From Gigaspora margarita (lineage: Eukaryota; Glomeromycota; Glomeromycetes; Diversisporales; Gigasporaceae), in assembly GCA_009809945.1 (NCBI GenBank), contig WTPW01000761.1, positions 151,954 through 215,953 of the forward strand: 64,000 bases of DNA, given 5' to 3'. A program made the position numbers and the translations under genes. Below the pieces are notes generated by a model. That model had not been told where the DNA came from and searched no databases. It saw only the letters and a program-made list of their open reading frames with translations. This document shows, one piece after another, positions 59,995 through 64,000 of this stretch. Position 1 is the first letter of the stretch; every line of letters starts with the position of its first letter.

Positions 59995-60165
59995 TTGAAT
60001 ATCCTATGAACTATTGACCAGAATCATGTAATTTTAGTACCATTCAATTTGTCTTATCAAGACAAATCGAATGGTACCAAAATCATTTGATTCTGACTGA
60101 TAATTCACAAGATATTATCATTTAATCAAAATAAACTACATATAATATAGATATGCCTAATTACT
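59995..60165. repeat. GGTACC-type hairpin and AGATATGCCTAATT fragment
   Basis: A palindrome centred at 60058 (TTTGTCTTATCAAGACAAA) has arms containing TAGTACCATTCAA/TCGAATGGTACCA and ATCCTATGAACTATT/ATAATTCACAAGATATT. It is the same module as in the 49-kb element, followed at 60155 by ATAGATATGCCTAATT, that element's TIR word. Confidence 0.65.
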
Positions 60166-60299
60166 AAAATCTGTGCCATTGGTACGGATAACCAGAATTA
60201 TCATACCTAAGATGGGCAACATGCGCATGGTCTAAGCAATTTTATACTAATATGCCCATACAAAATTAGTTAAAATCCAATTATTATAAAATCTTTCTG

Positions 60300-60570
60300 A
60301 CGTTTGATTAAGTGGGGGTTTTTCGGAATTACAGAATATCAGTATGGTATGGGTGAGCTGATCGGTCTAGTATTAGGTGTAAAATACCAATTCTAAAAAG
60401 CCAAACCTTAACAATATATAAAACCAAAGCAGTGTGGTAGGAATTTAAAATAGGTATTTTACACTCCTATAACATACTTATCTGATCATCCAGATCTATT
60501 TTAAAATTATATGTAACGATAACACTGTAACAAAATTATATAGTACGGAATAAGAGTATTTTACACCTCA
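60300..60570. repeat. Direct repeat, copy 2
   Basis: See 59297-59548. This copy has a 12-14 bp insertion (CTAGTATTAGGTGT region) and ends ATAAGAGTATTTTACACCTC. Confidence 0.6.
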
Positions 60571-60574
60571 CTTG

Positions 60575-63340
60575 GTTATCTATATAATCTTATCCTAAAA
60601 TCTGTGCCATACGGGTACCATATTGATCTGCTGTAATTCCCCATGCTATACAGTATGGTACGGACATACAGTACAGATCTATCAAATTTAATACTGATCA
60701 TCTTAGTTTTTTAAGGCAATCAAAAACTTTATGATAGATTATACATATTGATACAAGCCATTTGTGTAGATACTTATACGAACGGTTATTGCACGATTCC
60801 CCGAAAGTTATTTCACCCGACAGACCACTTATTCGACATACAGGATGACAATCTGCTAAAATTTATAGCCACAACTACTCAAGCTAATCCTAACCCTATG
60901 TGATGTCGGCTAAATGTCCTATTCGGGAAATAATTTTCGAGAAATTGAGAGACATCCTATACGAATAAAGTAATACAATTCGTTCTTTAAACAAGTTTGA
61001 CCATTTTTTAAAAGCAATAAATACGAACTACTGTCGTGGTTAAATCAAAAGTGGTTTATAATAATTTTATTAACTAGCTTGATCTGCTAGTGAATTTCAT
61101 CCTATTCTGAAACAAGATTTCTCCTACAGTCATGAGACTTAATTTCTGCAATTAGAAATGCCTTATTTTACATGATGAAAATAATTGGCAAAAAATATAC
61201 AAGGCAATCGTGGCAGAGTGAAATTTATATATTAGAACTTTCACACACATGAATCTTGTTTTTGCTACGACTAATAAAAACGTAAATCATTTACTTACCG
61301 TAGTACGTATAGCAAATTTGGTTAATTCTTTCAAAAATGGAATAGAGCAAATTAATTACGTACGTACGTTCAATTTCTTGATTTGATGTATCGATATACA
61401 TTAAACAAAAATAAAAAAACCCACACAACCGCTGGTAAATTTATTTGTAGTTCATAATATATCATCTTGAAACCGTTATAAATTATTTAAACATAACCAA
61501 TCAAATTTCATTGGGTACATCAGTATGGCCAGGCATCATTTTATAATATTAGGAAAATAACGTTCATTTTGATAGTAAAATTATCAAAAACGGACTAATG
61601 AATCAATGTTATTTATTAAATATGAATAATTTTTAAATGTGTTGTGTATAGCATGCATGCATGCAACATACCATGCGCATGCATAGTGCAAAAAAATGAC
61701 ACTTTGCCCATCTCTAGTAAAGCCTAAGGGCTGATCCTCATGCTATATGTACTTCACTATACTGAGTTGGAGTTTTAATCATTCCAGATATTCAAATTCT
61801 TTACTATATCAATTTTCACTTTAATGAAAGTTCGTTATAACAAGAGAGTTGTACATAATAACTTTATATTAAAATAATTTAAATATATAAAAGAAAATTT
61901 TTACAAATAATTATTCTTACAGTTAGTTCATTTGAGTGATGTTGAGATCTAAATATGATTTAAAAAAAATTTAGAATTGTATTTAAATTGATTGGTTATA
62001 GATTTTTAGTAATAATTTTAAATGATTTTGATTAGTTGATAGTTTGTTATATGGCCAACTCTGAATACTCTAAAAGTCAATTTATATTTTCCAGGAGGTG
62101 TATATAATTATGTAACAAGTAATAGTTAGAGTTGGGGCACAGGTAAAAAAATTGGCATGCTTCAATAGGCATGCCTTGGCTTGAGGCATGACCTCATATA
62201 GTCATTTCACAATTACAATTTTTAAAGTAATTAATATAAATCTTGCATATTTATACTTTCTTGCATATTTATATATAAATATGCATAATTGTATATAATT
62301 ATACAAGAGGTGCATAAAATATGCAAATGAGTTATAAAATATACAAAATTTATATTGATTACTTTAAAAATTGTAATTGTTAATTGATTGATTCTAAATA
62401 CTTTAAAAAAGTCAATTGATAATCTTCAGAAGAAGCATATGATTATATAATAAGTAATAGTGCCCTAACTGTTACAATCTTTATATATTCTAACTTTATA
62501 TAGTAATAAATAATCATAACTCAATTTTAGCACAAATAAAATACTTAGAAGAGATTAATTAATTAATCCAAATTATTCAATAAATATATAATTGTCTTAA
62601 ATACTATACTAAATTGTTTGTTACTACTGGTTATTATAAGAAAAAGATATAAAATTTTATTATTATATTATATAAAAAAAACTTATAAATATATTAAACA
62701 TTTTAAAATTATATCAAAATATCTCAAAAATACTTTTAGTGCATAAGCAGATATATGATATAATACTTCATTAAATTCTTTACTAAATAATAAATCAACA
62801 AATTCATAGAATTTGAATAAAAAAATTTGCCGAATTTGGCTTAGTGGCTGCTAATATATTTTCATTTGAAAAAAATTTTAACATAGCATCTGTTTTGATA
62901 GACATTTTGGATTTTTTAAAAAAATTTGAGTGAAGATAACTCTGTAACTATAGTGATTACCATATTATTATGAACACTTTTAGAAATTTATATTGAGCTA
63001 AATAAACAAAATATAAAGCCAAAAATTGCATAAAATATTATTTTTAAATCTATAGCTTTTAAATAAAAAAATGTTTGCTAAATTCATGTAGTAGTTTTTA
63101 AGATAATTAAGATTACACAGATTTGTATAAGTACGAAACTAGTAATTTTTAAAAAAATTAGTTGGTATAATTGCTATATATATAAAAATTTTTTTTATTA
63201 AGTAAACTAAATATAATTATTATGTAAAATTTGTTCAGCATAATAAATTACATATAATTCTAAATTTTTAAAAACTTTTAAAAAATTTTAAACTAAATAT
63301 TATTATTAAAATAAAACTAGAAAAACGGTGCCAATTCTTA
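60575..63340. other. Gene-free AT-rich sequence
   Basis: No gene was found. At 61560-61620 a partial module arm (CATTTTGATAGTAAAATTAT, AAAAACGGACTAATGAATCA) is present. At 61680-61713 the sequence TTTGCCCATCTCTAG resembles a hAT right end, and CTAAGATGGGCAACATGCGC at 60208 could be its left end, but the flanking 8-mers do not match. Low-complexity T/A sequence dominates from 61850. Confidence 0.4.
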
Positions 63341-63349
63341 GGTCTTACA

Positions 63350-64000
63350 ATTTATATAGAATTAAATTTAAAATACTGTAACATGTCAGGTAAACGTTGA
63401 TCGATTACTGAAAGAAGCTTACGACCGATCATACTTTTTTCATTAAATAAAATGATTTTAACATTCTTTAATGATTGTTGGAGCTTTTTTAAAGGCTCAG
63501 AATTTAGTTCTTTATTATTTAAATTTTAGGTATTTGAAGTGCACTATGAATTGCACGCCCATTTATATTAAAAGTTGCAGCAGCATCAGTCGGTGCAAGA
63601 ACTAATATCAGTGGTTATTAATTCCATATTCTTGTGTTATTGCAAATATGCTATTGGAAATAGCTTTAATAACATACGATTTGCGCACCCATAACAATAG
63701 CATGTAAAGGTTCTATTTGATAGCCTTTAAGAACCATAGAATACTGTAGTAAATAATTACATAGTCATAAATCTGTGTTTGTTTCATTTAATGTAATAGG
63801 GTCGATATGGGTTTCATCATCATGAAAAATTTCACCAATCTGACCACTTTTAGCATGCTCTAAAAATGTTTCAGCGTCACTAAGTTTTGGAAATATTTCG
63901 AGTGATCCAGAACATATATGTTCAATATCAATAGATCACTNTCCAAGGTCAAATAAATNATTTGTTAAAACTTGTGCACTCTTTTCAGCTATTCGCATCC
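63350..64000 (-). pseudogene. PIF1-like DNA helicase relic (Helitron/AMF family), partial
   Basis: On the minus strand, frames shift and stops intervene, but PIF1 signatures are clear. Upstream: IEHICSGSLEIFPKLSDAET, FLEHAKSGQ, then MVLKGYQIEPLHAIVMG. Next comes a Walker A site reduced to KSYVIKAI (the GTAGTG part is deleted near 63685). Motif Ic follows as VLAPTDAAATFNINGRAIHS, and Walker B as IILFNEKSMIGRKLLSVIDQ, where the usual DE is NE. The gene continues beyond the window's right edge toward its 5' end; N bases lie at 63942 and 63959. The intact enzyme unwinds DNA with ATP and is found alone or in Helitrons. This copy cannot be active. Confidence 0.75.

Noticed and set aside
59562..60017. 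151-residue open frame
   Set aside because: It lies within a TIR element and reads its two internal direct repeats (FGLVNCCKIRSI twice), ending past the element edge. No known domain.
60208..61713. 1.5-kb hAT element with CTARGATGGGCAA ends
   Set aside because: The terminal words look right but the flanking 8-mers do not match, and the interval includes an unrelated direct repeat. It may be chance pairing of two relics.

Overview
This window looks like a transposon-filled, gene-poor stretch of a very AT-rich eukaryotic nuclear genome. The best guess is an arbuscular mycorrhizal fungus (Glomeromycotina, Rhizophagus/Gigaspora-like). The reasons are the short introns of about 70-90 nt in the one well-preserved gene, the extreme A+T content, scattered N gaps, and a mix of decayed multi-copy families that I associate with these fungi (SAMHD1-like dNTPase, PIF1-like helicase, PIF/Harbinger, DDE plus zinc-finger transposases). 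The organism call is inference.

Only one locus resembles a host gene: a 13-exon SAMHD1-type HD-domain dNTP triphosphohydrolase on the minus strand (42673-45242). It keeps all the HD metal-binding motifs. It has two extra tandem copies of a 36-nt mini-exon, and an apparent 2-nt frame break in exon 3. Every other coding sequence is broken: an unrecognised transposon-like gene (13.6-16.45 kb), a DDE transposase gene inside a complete 3.9-kb TIR element with TTA target duplication (18644-22529), a two-gene PIF/Harbinger remnant (34.9-38.8 kb), a PIF1-helicase remnant at the right edge, and some unassigned fragments.

Non-autonomous elements dominate the rest. I could define many exactly from terminal inverted repeats plus target duplications: a Harbinger-like MITE (5591-6177), an 8-bp-TSD element (6495-6773), a hAT MITE inside the DDE transposase gene (21646-21918), a TA-flanked element whose empty site can be rebuilt (25889-26659), a TA-flanked element with a palindromic insert (29849-31191), a foldback MULE with 9-bp TSD carrying a nested hAT MITE (32770-34826; 32901-33343), a nested set in 49185-51374 that includes an 842-bp MULE, two inverted 332-bp pogo-like MITEs, and a 256-bp MITE inside a satellite. 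Many of these elements share two hairpin modules built around a GTCTCANTGAGAC core, and several carry TCACGTGA palindromes.

Tandem arrays fill much of what remains: a 36-bp doubly palindromic satellite (3.4-4.3 kb), an alternating A/B higher-order array (9.6-10.7 kb), a ~350-bp dispersed/tandem unit (25.1-27.5 kb), a satellite shared by 46.7-47.4 and 53.8-54.35 kb, and a ~133-bp satellite (54.66-56.75 kb). No rRNA, functional tRNA or CRISPR array was seen.
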